Assembly (NCBI RefSeq): GCF_036323735.1
Contig: NC_086034.1
Coordinates: forward strand, 69,171,939 to 69,235,938
Origin: Rattus norvegicus
Taxonomy: Eukaryota > Chordata > Mammalia > Rodentia > Muridae
DNA length: 64,000 nt
Direction: 5' to 3'
Positions within the stretch are counted from its first letter, which is position 1; the number at the start of each line of letters is the position of its first letter. Positions 23,926-35,940 of this stretch are shown here, one piece after another. Under the pieces are notes generated by a model. The model saw nothing but the letters and a program-made list of their open reading frames with translations, made no database searches and was not told the origin of the DNA. A program made the translations under genes and the position numbers.

Positions 23926-24329
23926 AGTGGGAGAAAAGGGTCTCAAAGTCAGGCAACAGAATCAATGATAGCCTCTGCTCTGAGAAAATAAATTTTGAAA
24001 ATTGTGCCCTGAGTATGTGTGTAGTGTAGGAGTGAAACGACATATAGGATTTTTGGTTACTATCTTCATTTCATTTTTACGATGATATACCAGGAACTTG
24101 CAGATCCAGTTTGTGGGGAAAATGTCCTTTATAAAAGAGAAACGAGAGCCTATGGCTGTATAAATTATGTATCCTACTTGTACCTGGATTTCTATCTCTC
24201 TAAAACATCATTATCTTTTTTTAATCTAAACCAAAGTCCCAAATTGTGTGACAGTAAAGCCATACCAAGAAGCTTGGTGGGTAAAGCAGATTGAGATTCA
24301 GTGGACACACATCTGAAACTTAGGTGACT

Positions 24330-24990
24330 CCCTGCTTCCTGCCAGATTCTTGGCCTGAAACACATGCCACACTCCCCATATAGGAAAATGTTAGCTGCGG
24401 TCTTGTAGGCCCAGAACAGAGTTCTTTGTGCTAATAAGGTACCCAGAGGCCCTGAGGGCTTAACCGATAAGCTTCCTTTCCCAGACGTTCCTCCCTGCAA
24501 AAGGTATTATATCTCAAGGCAGACACCTAGAAGTGGTATTCATCCATTTTCCACCATGAACAGTCAATAAACACTTTAGAACCCATGGACTTTCTCTTTC
24601 ATCTATCACCGCCACAGAGGACTTGAATGTCTTCACCTACCCAGTCCCTTAGAAGGCCTCTCTGTGCTCCCAGACAACTGCCACCAAGTTAAGGACAATT
24701 GCTGCTGAGACAAGCCAGAATTCCCCTTTCCCCTGACCCCAGACTAGACTTTGCCTACAGCCCGTCTCCCACTCCAACACTGTTCTCCGCTCTTCTGCAA
24801 CTTCCAGTGGTGTCTGGATGTCCAAGAGTCAAAAAACCCCTTTGTCCTGGCCTTGTCACAGGCCTGAGGACCCCCAAACCAGATTCAGCTTCTCACATCT
24901 CAGACTGCATTTCCCCACCCCTGGGCCTCCTCAGCAGTCAGGTCCTGAGGCGGTGGAACAGGACCCACAAACAGTCACACTTCTAATTAT
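24330..24990 (+). mobile_element. Probable solo ERV LTR (class II-like)
   Basis: LTR-like layout without internal retroviral sequence: a TATA-like TATTATAT at about 24506, then a poly(A) signal AATAAA at 24567-24572, then a C-rich U5-like region. The stretch ACCGATAAGCTTCC, CCTCCCTGCAAAAGG resembles rodent ERVK-type LTRs. I could not define the TG...CA ends or the short target duplication. Open frames inside (24192, 24699, 24818) are not genes. No gag, pol or env is present. Confidence 0.5.
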
Positions 24991-26628
24991 TTTGTTTCAC
25001 ATGTTCATACATTTCCCCCTAACACTAGTGGCCTTAGGTCACATTCCTATGTTAAGGAGAAACCTTCCTATCAAAGTACAAGACTAGAAGCTGTATTACA
25101 GCTAAAAGAAAATATCAGAATATGTACAAGGCCCCAGAACACCATATAGGAAGAAGGTGAGAAAATTAAACTGTGAGACTCATGTAGAGGGAGGTGAAGT
25201 ATGAAAAAGGGAAGGTATAGAAAAAGACTAAATTGGAGAACCTTAATTTGAAGTGGAGAAACAAGAAACTATTTTCAATGGCTAGGTTGCCTACAGATCT
25301 TACAGGGCATGCTAAAAAGTTTGGACACTAAAACCTAAAATGCTCTTTAAAATTTAAAGACGTTGGCAACTAGGTAAAGTCTATTGTTTTAGGGGGATTG
25401 ATCAGGTATTGATATGTGGAGTCATTTGGAAGGTCTTAGAGGTCCACAAGAGAGATTAAAGTCAGGAAAATACTTTAGGGTAATGTTAAAAATTCCAAGA
25501 ATGAAGAGGGTATTAAAAAACAGGAAAGAACTGGATCATAAGCACTAGAGTCATATTTTGCAAGGAAGGCACAAAACTCAGTGACCGCTCCCTCTTCACT
25601 GCCTGAAGATGTGTGAAGTCACTACTGAAAAGATGGTGGCAAAGTGAGGTGCAGCAAAGGGATGTGAAAGAGGGAGGGTGTATGTATACTGAAGAAGGAA
25701 ACTCTGGGAGATGGATACAATCCCCTTAGACTTAATGTGGTAAATATCAGGCTCTTGGAAGAAACTGACTGCTTCCAGAAGCAAACTAAGAAGCTACAGC
25801 TATGTGAATTATGTAGCCTGCAAGTTTTAGATTTTCATTTCTGCAAAACATTATCAGTTCTCTGAATCCACATGCACTAATTAAATTTCTATGTATTTTT
25901 CTTCATACAGATTCGGAATTTATATTATTTATATTCATTCCGATGATACTTCATCCATGTTATGTATATAATCTTAGGAAATCTATTAGGTAGAAATCAT
26001 AGATGCAATTAGCTCCAGCAACCAGTCTCTTTTTTGTGGATGAATACTTGGCATTCTTAGTAACACATATGCTCTCTGTAAATTTGATGAGCTCACTGTG
26101 TCTCACTGGGTCCAATTAACTCTGGGGCTTGGATGTGTTAGAAGCTCTGAGACCATATCTGCACTGTGGCCAGTTAACCAAGTTAATGTTCTTGCTAGGC
26201 ACTGCCTGGGTGCTGATTATGCTGGCTTTAGAGTCCTCTGTGGGCTATGTACTTCATAACATTGGCCCTTTCAAACTCTGATCCCCTGCAGAGAGGCACT
26301 CTCTCTGTTAAGGTGTAACTTTTCTATTTCATCTTCGAAGGCTCAGATTTAATAATGACTTGATCATATTAGGAATATAAAAGTATTGTATGGTTTATAT
26401 GCGTACTTTGAATATAATACTAATTTCATGGAGAGATGTGACCGCTCCAGGTGCAGTTTTGAGAAAATAACTGTGAAGAAAACCTCATGATATCTCTGTT
26501 AGACACATGGACACAGCATGTTGCCTTGATCTTTTACAGTATAAACAGTTGTGTGAACCAATCAAATCTGCTATGGAATTGTATCATCTACGAAAGGGGT
26601 TTCAATAAGAAAAGTAAGTACTATAAAT
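24991..26628. other. Unrecognised, unique-looking DNA
   Basis: No firm repeat or gene. The stretch 25790-25860 is weakly similar to 24145-24215. Confidence 0.4.
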
Positions 26629-26629
26629 G

Positions 26630-26868
26630 GCATCTGGAAGGACACGGAGATGGATAATCAATGAGAAAGTGTTCACTGTGCAAGAGTGGGGATTGAAGTT
26701 TGCCTTCTTCAGTATGGTATGGTGGTCCACCTCTAATTCCAACCCGTGGGAAGATCCCCAGGAAAAACCAGTTAGCTAAATATGAATAATCCATGAGTTC
26801 TATGTTTATCAAGAGATAAATAAGGTGACACCTGATGCCAAATTTATCTTCCATGTGTGCATTGCTAC
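26630..26868 (+). mobile_element. B4-type SINE (ID-B1 composite family)
   Basis: Diverged match in the order expected for B4/RSINE1: a tRNA-like head near 26640-26700, then the B1-like GGTATGGTGGTCCACCTCTA, CAGTTAGCTAAATATG, GGTGACACCTGATGCC, TCCATGTGTGCA, ending in a CA-rich tail. Confidence 0.7.
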
Positions 26869-27134
26869 ACACACACACACACACACACAAACACACAAAC
26901 ACACTCACAAACACACAAACACACAAACACACTCACAAACACACACACAAACACACACACAGACACACACAAACATACACACAAACACACAAACACACTC
27001 ACAAACACACACAGACACACACAAACACACACACACAAACAAAAACACACACAAACACATACAAAAACACACACACAAACACACACACAAACAAACACAC
27101 ACACAAACACACACACACACACACACACACACAG
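26869..27134. repeat. 265-bp complex (CA)n/(CAAA)n array
   Basis: CA-rich array with CAAACA, CAGACA and ACTCAC interruptions. A higher-order block AAACACACAAACACACTCAC recurs at about 26888, 26918 and 26981, showing local unit duplication. It grows from the B4 tail. All six reading frames are open here only because of base composition. Confidence 0.97.
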
Positions 27135-27465
27135 AGGCCCGCAGGCTACAAAATCAACTCAGAAAAGTAGTATATGTGTTTAGAGATGTAACTGAGTGAC
27201 ATGTAAGTTGTCAAATGACACTATTCACCCTCTGTGGTATACACTGCCCCAAATCAAAAACAGATGTGTGAAACTTCAGATTTGACCAAATCCAGCATGT
27301 ATTTTTATGTACGTAGAGCTGTGTTTCTAGGATAAAAATTTATGTCTGAAGTACTATAGTCGATAAGCAATACATAATTACAAAATAAAACAGATAAAAT
27401 AATCTACAGTAGTAAAATTTACGTGAATGTGTTCCGGCTCAAGACATCTTCTTGTACTTCCAACT
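27135..27465. other. No recognised feature
   Basis: Unique-looking DNA. Confidence 0.45.
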
Positions 27466-27469
27466 CCTA

Positions 27470-27697
27470 ATTATTTTAGATTCATTTCTTTTACTTTGTG
27501 TATAAATATTTTCACCTACAAGTATTTCTGCGTACCACATGTATGTTTGCCTGGTGCCCACAGAGGTCAGACAAGGGCATCGAACGCTCAGGAACATAGA
27601 CTGTGGATTGTTGTTTGACAACTTGTGAGTGCCGAGAGCTGAACTTGGGGCCCTTAGAAGGGTAGCTTTTTGACTAATCTCTCCACTGTCCTCCCAC
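27470..27697 (-). mobile_element. B3/B2-type SINE
   Basis: Read on plus as the reverse of B3: GTACCACATGTATGTTTGCC, TGGTGCCCACAGAGGTCAGA, GAGAGCTGAACTTGGGGCCC, ATCTCTCCACTG at the head end. Diverged full-length copy. Confidence 0.82.
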
Positions 27698-27954
27698 TTA
27701 TTAATTAAAAGGAATATTTGACAATTATCTTTGTGTTGTCCAGATTGCAGTCCCAATGGCCATATAGCTTGTCGTAATTCTTAAGTAAAAATGGGGGTAC
27801 TTGAACACAAGCCCTTTGATGATGCAATTGTCAGTCTGATAATAGATATTGCGAGTGGGAGGATAGCATGTAGATTCTGGACATGCAAATGAATAACATA
27901 TTCACATCCCACATCTGAGAGGCAGAGAGACAGGTGGTACACAATTTATAATTT

Positions 27955-28078
27955 GAGCTGAATGGGATGGCACCAGCCTTTGATCAAGATATCGAGGAGG
28001 CAGAAGCAGTAAAACTGCCAGCTCAAAGCTAGTTTGGGAAACAAATCAATAAAGTCTCATGCCTGTCAAAAAACGTTT
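27955..28078 (+). mobile_element. Old B1-like SINE
   Basis: Weak B1 match: GAATGGGATGGCACCAGCCTT (head), GAGGAGGCAGAAGCAG, AAAGTCTCATGCCTGTC, then A-run. Many substitutions. Confidence 0.5.
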
Positions 28079-30835
28079 ATTATTTTAAATTGGTGAACTT
28101 TTGTTTTATAAATTATCCCATATACTTATTATGAAATATAATTATAGAAAGCAACTATAATTATAGAAAGAGAAACTTGGGGAAAGTGGAATTACTATCA
28201 AATGCACAAAGATATTTTATGGACTTCTATCCTGTGTTCACCCGATCCTTGCTCTGCCTGCATAGACAAGAAACATTTCCTCCCTTTTCATTCCTTTCTG
28301 CCTCACCTCTCTTTGGCTTTCATTTTCTCCTTTCCTTTGTCTCTTATTTCCTCTCCACTAGAACCTATGGAACACTGATTCGCCATAGCCACATCTTGAC
28401 TCTATTTTAGGATAAGAGGACTGTGACCTATCCAGACATTCTAAGAAAGAGAAAATGGGACTAAAGGGCTTGTAAACGTGTGCACATATGTGTGAGATTC
28501 AAAAGAAAACAAAAATGTGTGTCTTAGGAAAATAGGCAATATCTCAAAGCTCTAAATGCAGATGCAATCAGATTTCAATTCAATCAAGCATCTTTTCAAA
28601 TACTTTGCATCTAATAACAGCAGAAATGGAAGCACATTCTATCAAAATGACATATAGAAGGGGCTTGCCCAGCCGGCAGACAGACTCTGAGTGCTTGGGA
28701 TGGTGTTATTCAATGTGTTTATGACTATTGCTTAAACATGTTCAGAATTTTATAGCAGTAGCGTAAGTAGCTACTGTATCTCAGTGTGGTCACATCCGCA
28801 GATGAGGCATATGGAAAATGAATTCTTCTGCATGTTTCACCCCAAAACGTCAGCGTTAATGGCTACCCAGCAACTTCATTGAAAAACAACTGCACAAATG
28901 AAAGCCAAGGTGCATTTGTGATGAAGGAAGAGCGTAGGTGCTAGATTTATTGTGAAGGAATGTCTTAAGTGAGCTCCTTATCAATTGTAAAATGATAGTC
29001 TCATTATGAACTATGCTTTTAACAGTAATTTCCCCAAGCATTAAACAGGTGTAATTGTTCTCCCTTCTTGACATGGGGTATTATGGATCCTTTCAAAGTA
29101 GATATGGAAATCATGGATTTATTCTGGTCAATTTAGACAATAAAGACAAAAAGGTGCCCAAGTCAAGAATGGGTTTTAGAGAAAGCAGAGTAATTAGATA
29201 CTTAAAGCAGTGTGCTCAGACATTGTCGGACGTACATTCTGAATGGAAATAACATCTTCCTGTGTAAATGGCTGCGGAAGGTGCCCGAAATGCCTACAAC
29301 GTTCTTGGAATATGCAGAATGCTTTTTCATCTCTCCATCTTTCTTAGCTTCTGAATTTAGGAGGTTCCCTGTTTTGTTATGTCTTTTTTTTATAGCAGCA
29401 ATTTTCATGTTTTTATAGCACTTTTATGACCCATTGAAAGGCCTCTTGGTGCAATATTTGGCAATGTTTCACCTCAGAGCCTGTCACACAGAACTCACAG
29501 CACTAGAGAGCAAAGATTCATCAGGAAACCCAACCAACACTAACCAAGTCGCACAGATGCCAACCTAAGGGTCTCTCAGAATGAATACCCCATTCCTACC
29601 TTGGTTGTATAATTTTCAAAATGCCTAAGCTTTTACAGAATTGAGGAGGACTTTTATTAGTGGGTGAGCCTACAGCTTTGAGCTTCTGTCTCCACATGAC
29701 TATGTCATCTATTGTGACTCTTATCCAAGTTGTTGCTTACTAACATTCAGTGGTAAATCCAGTTCCCTACTGTAACTAAAGCTTTACAGTAAATTGCCAG
29801 TCATCTGACTGGAGAAGAGACCATATTGTCTGGTTTTCAATGTCACAAATATTTTACGTGAGCACTGTGGTCACAGAGGCTGAAAAGGCCCTCCCCAAAC
29901 TGCCATAAAATTTGAAGGCTATCCCTGTTAATTCTTGAAGTTATCCACAAATTTCTCGGAGCAACTCTCAATTTCTGTTGCCTTTCTTTTTTCTTTTTTA
30001 GATTAAATTGATAAGATATAATTGCCCACCTAAACATACAGTACCATCCATCCCTTAACAACCTGTAAATACACAGAGCGAGATCTTTATGTCAGCCTCC
30101 ATTGTCCTGCCACGGCTTCTCCTCTGTTGCCTTTCTTAATCCTCATCTCAGATGGTTACCACTAACACAGACACCAAAGTAGACTTCAATGTCTGTAGAG
30201 AAACGCACCTTCTTTGGACAAATCTCGCACTATCAGTCTTAATGACTCAGAAGAAAACATAAATTCAGTTGTCAAAGCAACACATTCTCAAGACATCTCA
30301 GTGAAACAGAGAGCTGGAAAAGAGAAGACATTCTCTTCTCTTTATCTCGTTCCATACTCCAAAATGGTGTGAGTCCAGCAGGAGCGGGGATGGACAAGGA
30401 GAACCTAGAGAAGACAAGACTTCCAAGTCCAGGTTGTTGGTAGGATAGCATGGCACGCCGAAGAGAAGCTTGGGAGAGTGCAGATGCTGTCATTTTGAAG
30501 CCGGCTGGAATGATGATGTATACAATTCCTGCCACGAATATGAATATAAACTTCTCAAGCAGGACAGAGCAGAATTTTCAGAATATTTGAAATGTGTGGC
30601 AGCTCGGATTCCCCAAATTTATTTTTAAAAGGACAAAGTGCCTCTTGTCATTTGTTTTCTCTATATTCTCCCCTGATGAGTCTGAGTTTTACCTAAGACC
30701 ATAAGAGTGAAATGACAGAAAAATGAAGCTTTCTTATATCCTTGTCATAGAACCAAAAATTTAAATACATAAGTATAGCGATGTACCCTTGTATTTATAT
30801 CTGTAGCAACAGATACTGTTGGCCATAGTCTGTAG
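28079..30835. other. Unrecognised, repeat-poor DNA
   Basis: 2.7 kb in which I recognise no transposable element, the longest such stretch in the first half. A minus-strand open frame at 30272-30535 (87 codons) begins with a hydrophobic segment and has a pyrimidine-rich AG upstream, but I recognise no family. Overlapping frames at 29055-29418 are on both strands and unlikely to code. Confidence 0.45.
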
Positions 30836-30839
30836 AGTT

Positions 30840-31403
30840 TCTTTTTTTTCATTTTTATTGGTTATTTTATTTATATTTCAAATGTTATCCCCTTTCCTGG
30901 TTTCCTTTCCACACACACCCTATCCTATCCCCCTTCTCCCTGCTTATATGAGGGTGCTGTCCCCACCCCCGTACCCACTCCTGCCTCATGGTCACAGCAT
31001 TCCCCTATGCTGGATCATTGATCCTTCACAGGACCAAGGGCCTCCCCTCACACTGATGACAGACAATGCCATCCTCGGCTACTTATCTGCTGGAGCCATG
31101 GGTCCCTCCATGTGTACTCTTTAGTTGGTGGTTTGGGCCTTGGGAGCTCTGGGGGATCTGATTGGTCGATGTTGTTTTTCCTATGGGGTTACAAACCCCT
31201 TTAACTCCTTTAGTCCTTCCCTTAACTCCTCCATTGTGGCCCCTGTGCTCAGTCTGATAGTTAGCGGCAAGCATCAGCATCTGTATCGGTAAGGCTCCGG
31301 CAGAACCTCTCAGAAAACAGTTATATCAGGCTCCTGTCAGCAAGCACTCCTTGGCATCAGCAATAGTGAATGGGTTTGGTGACTGCATATGGGTTGGATC
31401 GCA
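30840..31403 (-). mobile_element. L1 3' UTR fragment (older subfamily)
   Basis: Minus-strand 3' UTR with the tail as a T-rich start (TTTTATTGGTTATTTTATTT), CAAATGTTATCCCCTTTCC, then GGTTTGGGCCTTGGGAGCTC and AGTCTGATAGTTAGCGGCAA. Same subfamily as 14114-14608. The 101-codon plus frame at 30819-31124 is its antisense. Confidence 0.9.
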
Positions 31404-31589
31404 ACCTCATCATCAGTCTATGTTGAATATCTATTTTTTGGTACGTATGCATGCCAGTTAACAAAAAGGAAGATCATACATGACAAATAATACAACTTAA
31501 GAAAACGGAGCTCATGCCTGGAAAACTGGTAAACATTTGAAAATTCAAATGTATTTAGCATTATTTTTTCCAACTGGGTGCTAAAAATA

Positions 31590-31628
31590 TTATAAAATAA
31601 AAATAAATAAATATAAATAAATAAAACA
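31590..31628. repeat. (AAAT)n simple repeat
   Basis: AAATAAATAAATATAAATAA-type array. Confidence 0.9.
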
Positions 31629-33365
31629 AGGCCATATTATTTCCTCATTCACCTAAAGATGTTCACCTTTTCAATCATCAAATTTTACTGGTTTTATTAT
31701 GTTCCTTTTCAATTTTCCTTTTTTCATAAAAAAGGTCATACTTAAGGTTTAGAGCATAAAGGAAAAATCAAAAGGAACAAAAATATCTTAAAAATGTAAA
31801 GTCCTGCCTTCCTTCTAGTTCCCAAAAGGACTGAGCCTATGCTGCAGACTACCTCACATACCCAGAGATAGCTTGTCTCCCAGGAGGCCCTTCGTAACCA
31901 GGGTCATGGGTGAGACACTCCCACCCCAATACCTGGCCTAACTGGGACCACCATGAGGCAAAGCAGAGGTGGGACCTATCAACACTGCCTTAAACACATC
32001 ATCCTTCTGGTTCACAACTACATGCTCAGGGGCAGATTGGAAGACCTAGCATCCACCCATGCCCACACCCACAGACAGCTTTGCCAGCAGCCTCCAGGCA
32101 TGGAGAAGGTCAAGACAGGACACAGAGTAGGACTCTGCTGTGGCTTTAAAGTCTGAGAATCTCTGGACATTTTCACTCTCTACCTATACCAAATTGCTGG
32201 TGATAACTTCTAAAAAGTCCTAAAATTTTTCCAGCTAGTTTTGAGAGTAAAAACCTATAGGCTTAGGTGTTTGACCCTTGTAACTTAACACCTGCAATAA
32301 GTAAGGTGACTTTTGTCCTATTCCAGTAGGAACTGCACAGGTCTAATTTTCAACATGCTAGTAGAAGTTGCAGGAAGGACACTCTGAAAAGCAATTGTAG
32401 CATTTATTACTACATTGTGAAAAGTTTCCTATGAAAGCTATCTAAGAAAAGAGGGGAAAGATGGGATGATTGGAAAAGGGGGATAAGGGAAAATTCTACT
32501 TCTTATCTCTTTGTCTCCAGTACTTACACATGTTTCAAAATACATGATCACATGTTAAAAAGTTCATCAAAAGTATGCACATAAAATCAAATCATAAATT
32601 GAAATAGAAGTTTACAACAGAGAATGCTTGCATGCACATCCATTAGGAGTAATTATCTGGCTAAACATCCATCACCTGTCAGAGCTCCACAGGTTCAATG
32701 AAAGTTAAAACACCATAACTAAGTTATTAGTGAAGTTTCATATAGATAAACCAGACAATATTTTATCTTCTATCCTAGCACTTACAATAAATCATTGGTT
32801 CTCTTTTTGGTTAATTGTTTTACAACCCCTTGGAATGTGTTCTGAGCAGTAGCAAGTCTAGTTACTGTCTAGAAGCAATTAACTCGTGACACACATGGGA
32901 GACTAACAGAGTTTTCATTGCAGATTTCGCTATCAGAAAAGGCCCTAATAGCAGCTCCGCTATAAAAGAGCTTAATAAACAATGATATAATTTCAGAAAT
33001 TCTTATATGATCATTATTTAGAATTAAGGATTCATCCTTTTATCTATATAGAATCATTACAAGACAGTATATCTTCATAGATCTGCATAGATCTCAAAAG
33101 GGGTGGGCTAATACTTAATAATTGTTATATATGTTCAATAATAACAGCAAAAGCATATTCATAGCAGGAATCTTTCCTAAAATGAATTTCTCCTGGGCCG
33201 TGAAAACAGGAGCAAGTTTGTGGGAAACTATAATCTGAAGCAAACCGTCTCAGGAAGATTACCTGCTAGTCATTAGCTTGTCCTATGATGGCTCCTGACA
33301 CTGTTTGACTTACAGGAGGTGTGACATAACTAGGCTCATAGGGTCACAGAAGAGACAAGCTGTAG
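31629..33365. other. Unrecognised DNA
   Basis: No firm repeat. The part at 31800-32155 is clearly more GC-rich than its surroundings and carries a 67-codon frame without homology. It could be a decayed repeat or LTR, but I cannot assign it. Confidence 0.4.
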
Positions 33366-33402
33366 TCAAAAATAGCAAAGGCACTTAACGAGAGAGAGCC
33401 AG

Positions 33403-34421
33403 ATGTCGAGGGGCAAGCATAAGAACATAAGCATCATAAACCAATTTGACTTGGCAACGTCAGAACCCAGTTCCCTCACCAGATCAAGTCCTAGATACTC
33501 CACCCAAGACACCTATAAAGCAAGATTCAGATCTAAATTCTCATTTCATGAAGATGATAGAGGACTTTAAGAAGGACATAAAAAAAAACTCCCTTGAAGA
33601 AATACAAAACACAATCAAACAGGTGAAAGAATTGAACAAAGCCACCCAGTATCTAAAAATGGAAATACAAACAATAAAGAAATCACAAAGGGACACAACT
33701 CTGGAGATAGAAAACACTAGGAAAGAGATCAGAAGTCATAGATGAAAGAATAACCAACAGAATCCAAGAGATAGAAGAGAGAATCTCAGGTACAGAAGAT
33801 GACATAGAAAACATCAACACAACAGTCAAGGAAAATACAAAAAGCAAAAAGCTCCTATCTTGAAACATTCAAAAAATATAGGATACAATGAAAAGACCAA
33901 AACTGAGAATAATAGGTATAAAAGAGTGAAGTACCCAACTCAAACCACCAGCAAACATCTTAAAAAAAAAACCATAGAAGAAAACTTCCCTAATCTAAAG
34001 AATGAAATGCTCATAAACATAAAGAAGCCTACAGAACACCGAACAGATGGGACCAGAAAAGAAATACCTCTCATCACATAATAATCAAAACTCAAAATGC
34101 ATGTAACAAAGAAAGAATATTGAAAACATTAAGGGAAAAAAGTCAAGTAACATATAAAGGCAGGCCTATCAGAATTACACCAGACTTCTCAACAGAGACT
34201 CGAAAAGCAAGAAGATCCTGAACAGATATCATACAGACTCTAAGAGGATAAAATTGCCAGCCAAGGCCACAGTTCCCAGCAAAATTTGCAATTTCCATAG
34301 ATGGAAAAACCAACATATTCCAAAAAAGTACAAATATAAACAATATCTTTCTCTTAATCCAGCCTACAGAAAATAATAGAAGGAAAAGTCCAACACAAAG
34401 TGGGAAAAAGCAAGCAATTAA
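33403..34421 (+). pseudogene. L1 ORF1 pseudogene (copy #1)
   Basis: ORF1 encodes the L1 RNA-binding and chaperone protein, which forms trimers through an N-terminal coiled coil and packages L1 RNA in cytoplasmic particles. The start was chosen at the ATG at 33403, in the context that matches the usual ORF1 start (ATG, then a GGCAAG-type basic stretch). The frame is broken: the longest remaining piece, 33446-33745 (about 99 codons), is in another phase and keeps the Lys/Glu-rich heptad character of the coiled coil (DFKKDIKKNSLEEIQ, KELNKATQYLKMEIQ). A second piece at 33860-34081 continues downstream. The region matching the RNA-recognition and C-terminal domains (34100-34400) has lost an open frame. 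The end is taken at the TAA at 34419-34421. Not functional. Confidence 0.88.
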
Positions 34422-35129
34422 CCTTTTCACAGTAAACCCAAAAGAAGGGAAACACACAAACATAATTCCACCTCTAACAACAAAAATAGCAGAAAGAAAC
34501 AATCATTGGTTCCCTAATATCTCTCAACATCAAAGGACTGAATTTTCCAATAAAAAAGACAGGCTAGCAGATTGGATATGTAAACAGGATCCAATATTTT
34601 GCTAAATAGAGAAAACACAGCTCAGTGACAAAGACAGACATTCCATCAAAGTAAAAGAGGTGGGGAAAAATTCCAAGAAGCAAGCTGGAGTAGCCATTCT
34701 AATATTCAACAAAATAGGCTTTCAACCACAAGTTATCAAAAAATATGGCGAATGATACTACATACTCATTAGAGGAAAAATACACCAAGATGAACTCTAA
34801 ATTCTGAACATCTATGCCCCAAATGTATGAAGGGCACCCACATTTGTAAAAGAAATGTTACTGAAGCTCAAAGCACACATTGAGCCTCAAACAATAATAG
34901 TAAGAGATTTTAACACCCCACTCCCATGAACAGACAAATGATGGAAACAGAATTTGAACAGAGATGTAGTGAAACTAAAAGAAGTTATGAATGAGATGGA
35001 TTAAACAAATATCTACAAAAATTTTCACCCTTAGAAAAAGAATATACCTTCTTCTGAGCACCTCATGGTACTTTCTCAAAAATCTACCATATACTCAGAC
35101 ACAAAACAAACCTCAAAAGAAACAAAACA

Positions 35130-35296
35130 CCCCCAGTGAACTAGATTGTTGGGGGGAGGGCGGCAATGGGGGGAGGATGGGGAGGGGAACACCCGTAAAG
35201 AAGGGGAGGGGGAGGGATTAGGGGGATGTTTGCCCAGAAACTGGGAAAGGGAATAACACTCGAAATGTATATAAGAAATACTCAAGTTAATAAAAA
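35130..35296 (+). mobile_element. Young L1_Rn 3' insertion nested in L1 #1
   Basis: Only the last ~165 bp of an L1: it starts at CCCCCAGTGAACTAG, has the G-rich tract at 35150-35226 and ends CTCAAGTTAATAAAAAA. Target duplications of 15 bp with one mismatch (aaaagaaacaaaaca / aaaagatacaaaaca) lie at 35115-35129 and 35297-35311. It has the 'CACTCGAAATGTATATAAG' signature of the young group. Confidence 0.95.
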
Positions 35297-35498
35297 AAAA
35301 GATACAAAACATTGAATTAGTCAAACGTATTCTATCGGACCACCATGGACTAAAGCTGGTCTTCAATAGCAACAAAAACAACAGAAAGCACACAACACAT
35401 GGAAGCTAAACAACTATCTGTTCAATGATAACTTGGTCAAAGAAGAAATAAAGAAAGAAATAAAATACTTTTTAGAATTCAATGATAATGAAGGCACA

Positions 35499-35940
35499 CT
35501 CCCAAACCACTGAACTGAGAACAGGACACCTGTTGAAGGAATCAAAGAAAGGACGGAAAGAGCTAAAGGGGTTTGAGACCTCATAAGAACAACAATGCCA
35601 ACCAACCAGACCTTCCAGGGACTAAGCCACTACCCAAAGACTATATACGTGGTCTGACACTGGGCTCCAAATTCATAGGTAGCATTGAATGGCCTAGTAG
35701 GGGCACCAGTGGAAGGAGAAGCCCTTGGTCCTGACAAGGCTGGACCCCCAGTGTATGGGATTGCTGGGGGGGGTGGTAATGGGGGGAGTGGATGGGGAGG
35801 GAAACACCCATGTAGAAGGGGAGGGAGAGGGGTTAGGGAATGATGGCCTGGAAACCGGGAAAGGGAATAGTATTTGAAAGGTAAATAAGAAATACTCAAT
35901 TTAATAAAAATGGAAGAAAAAAAGAAAAAGAAAAAAAAGA
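35499..35940 (+). mobile_element. L1_Rn 3' insertion nested in L1 #1
   Basis: 5'-truncated L1 3' UTR starting near CCAAACCACTGAACTGAGAA, with the G-rich tract at 35764-35840, TATTTGAAAGGTAAATAAG and an AAAAAG-rich tail. The host L1 resumes at AAGGCACAACAT (35965), which repeats AAGGCACA at 35491-35498 and gives a target duplication of at least 8 bp. More diverged than the insertion at 35130. Confidence 0.93.

Noticed and set aside
24192..25087. Several 70-100 codon frames in GC-richer DNA, considered as possible exons
   Set aside because: The region has LTR-like layout (TATA-like box, AATAAA, C-rich U5-like part) and the frames overlap on both strands.
26825..27199. Open frames of 75-124 codons in all frames on both strands
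   Set aside because: They are translations of a CA-rich microsatellite (His/Thr on plus, Cys/Val on minus). Composition alone keeps the frames open.
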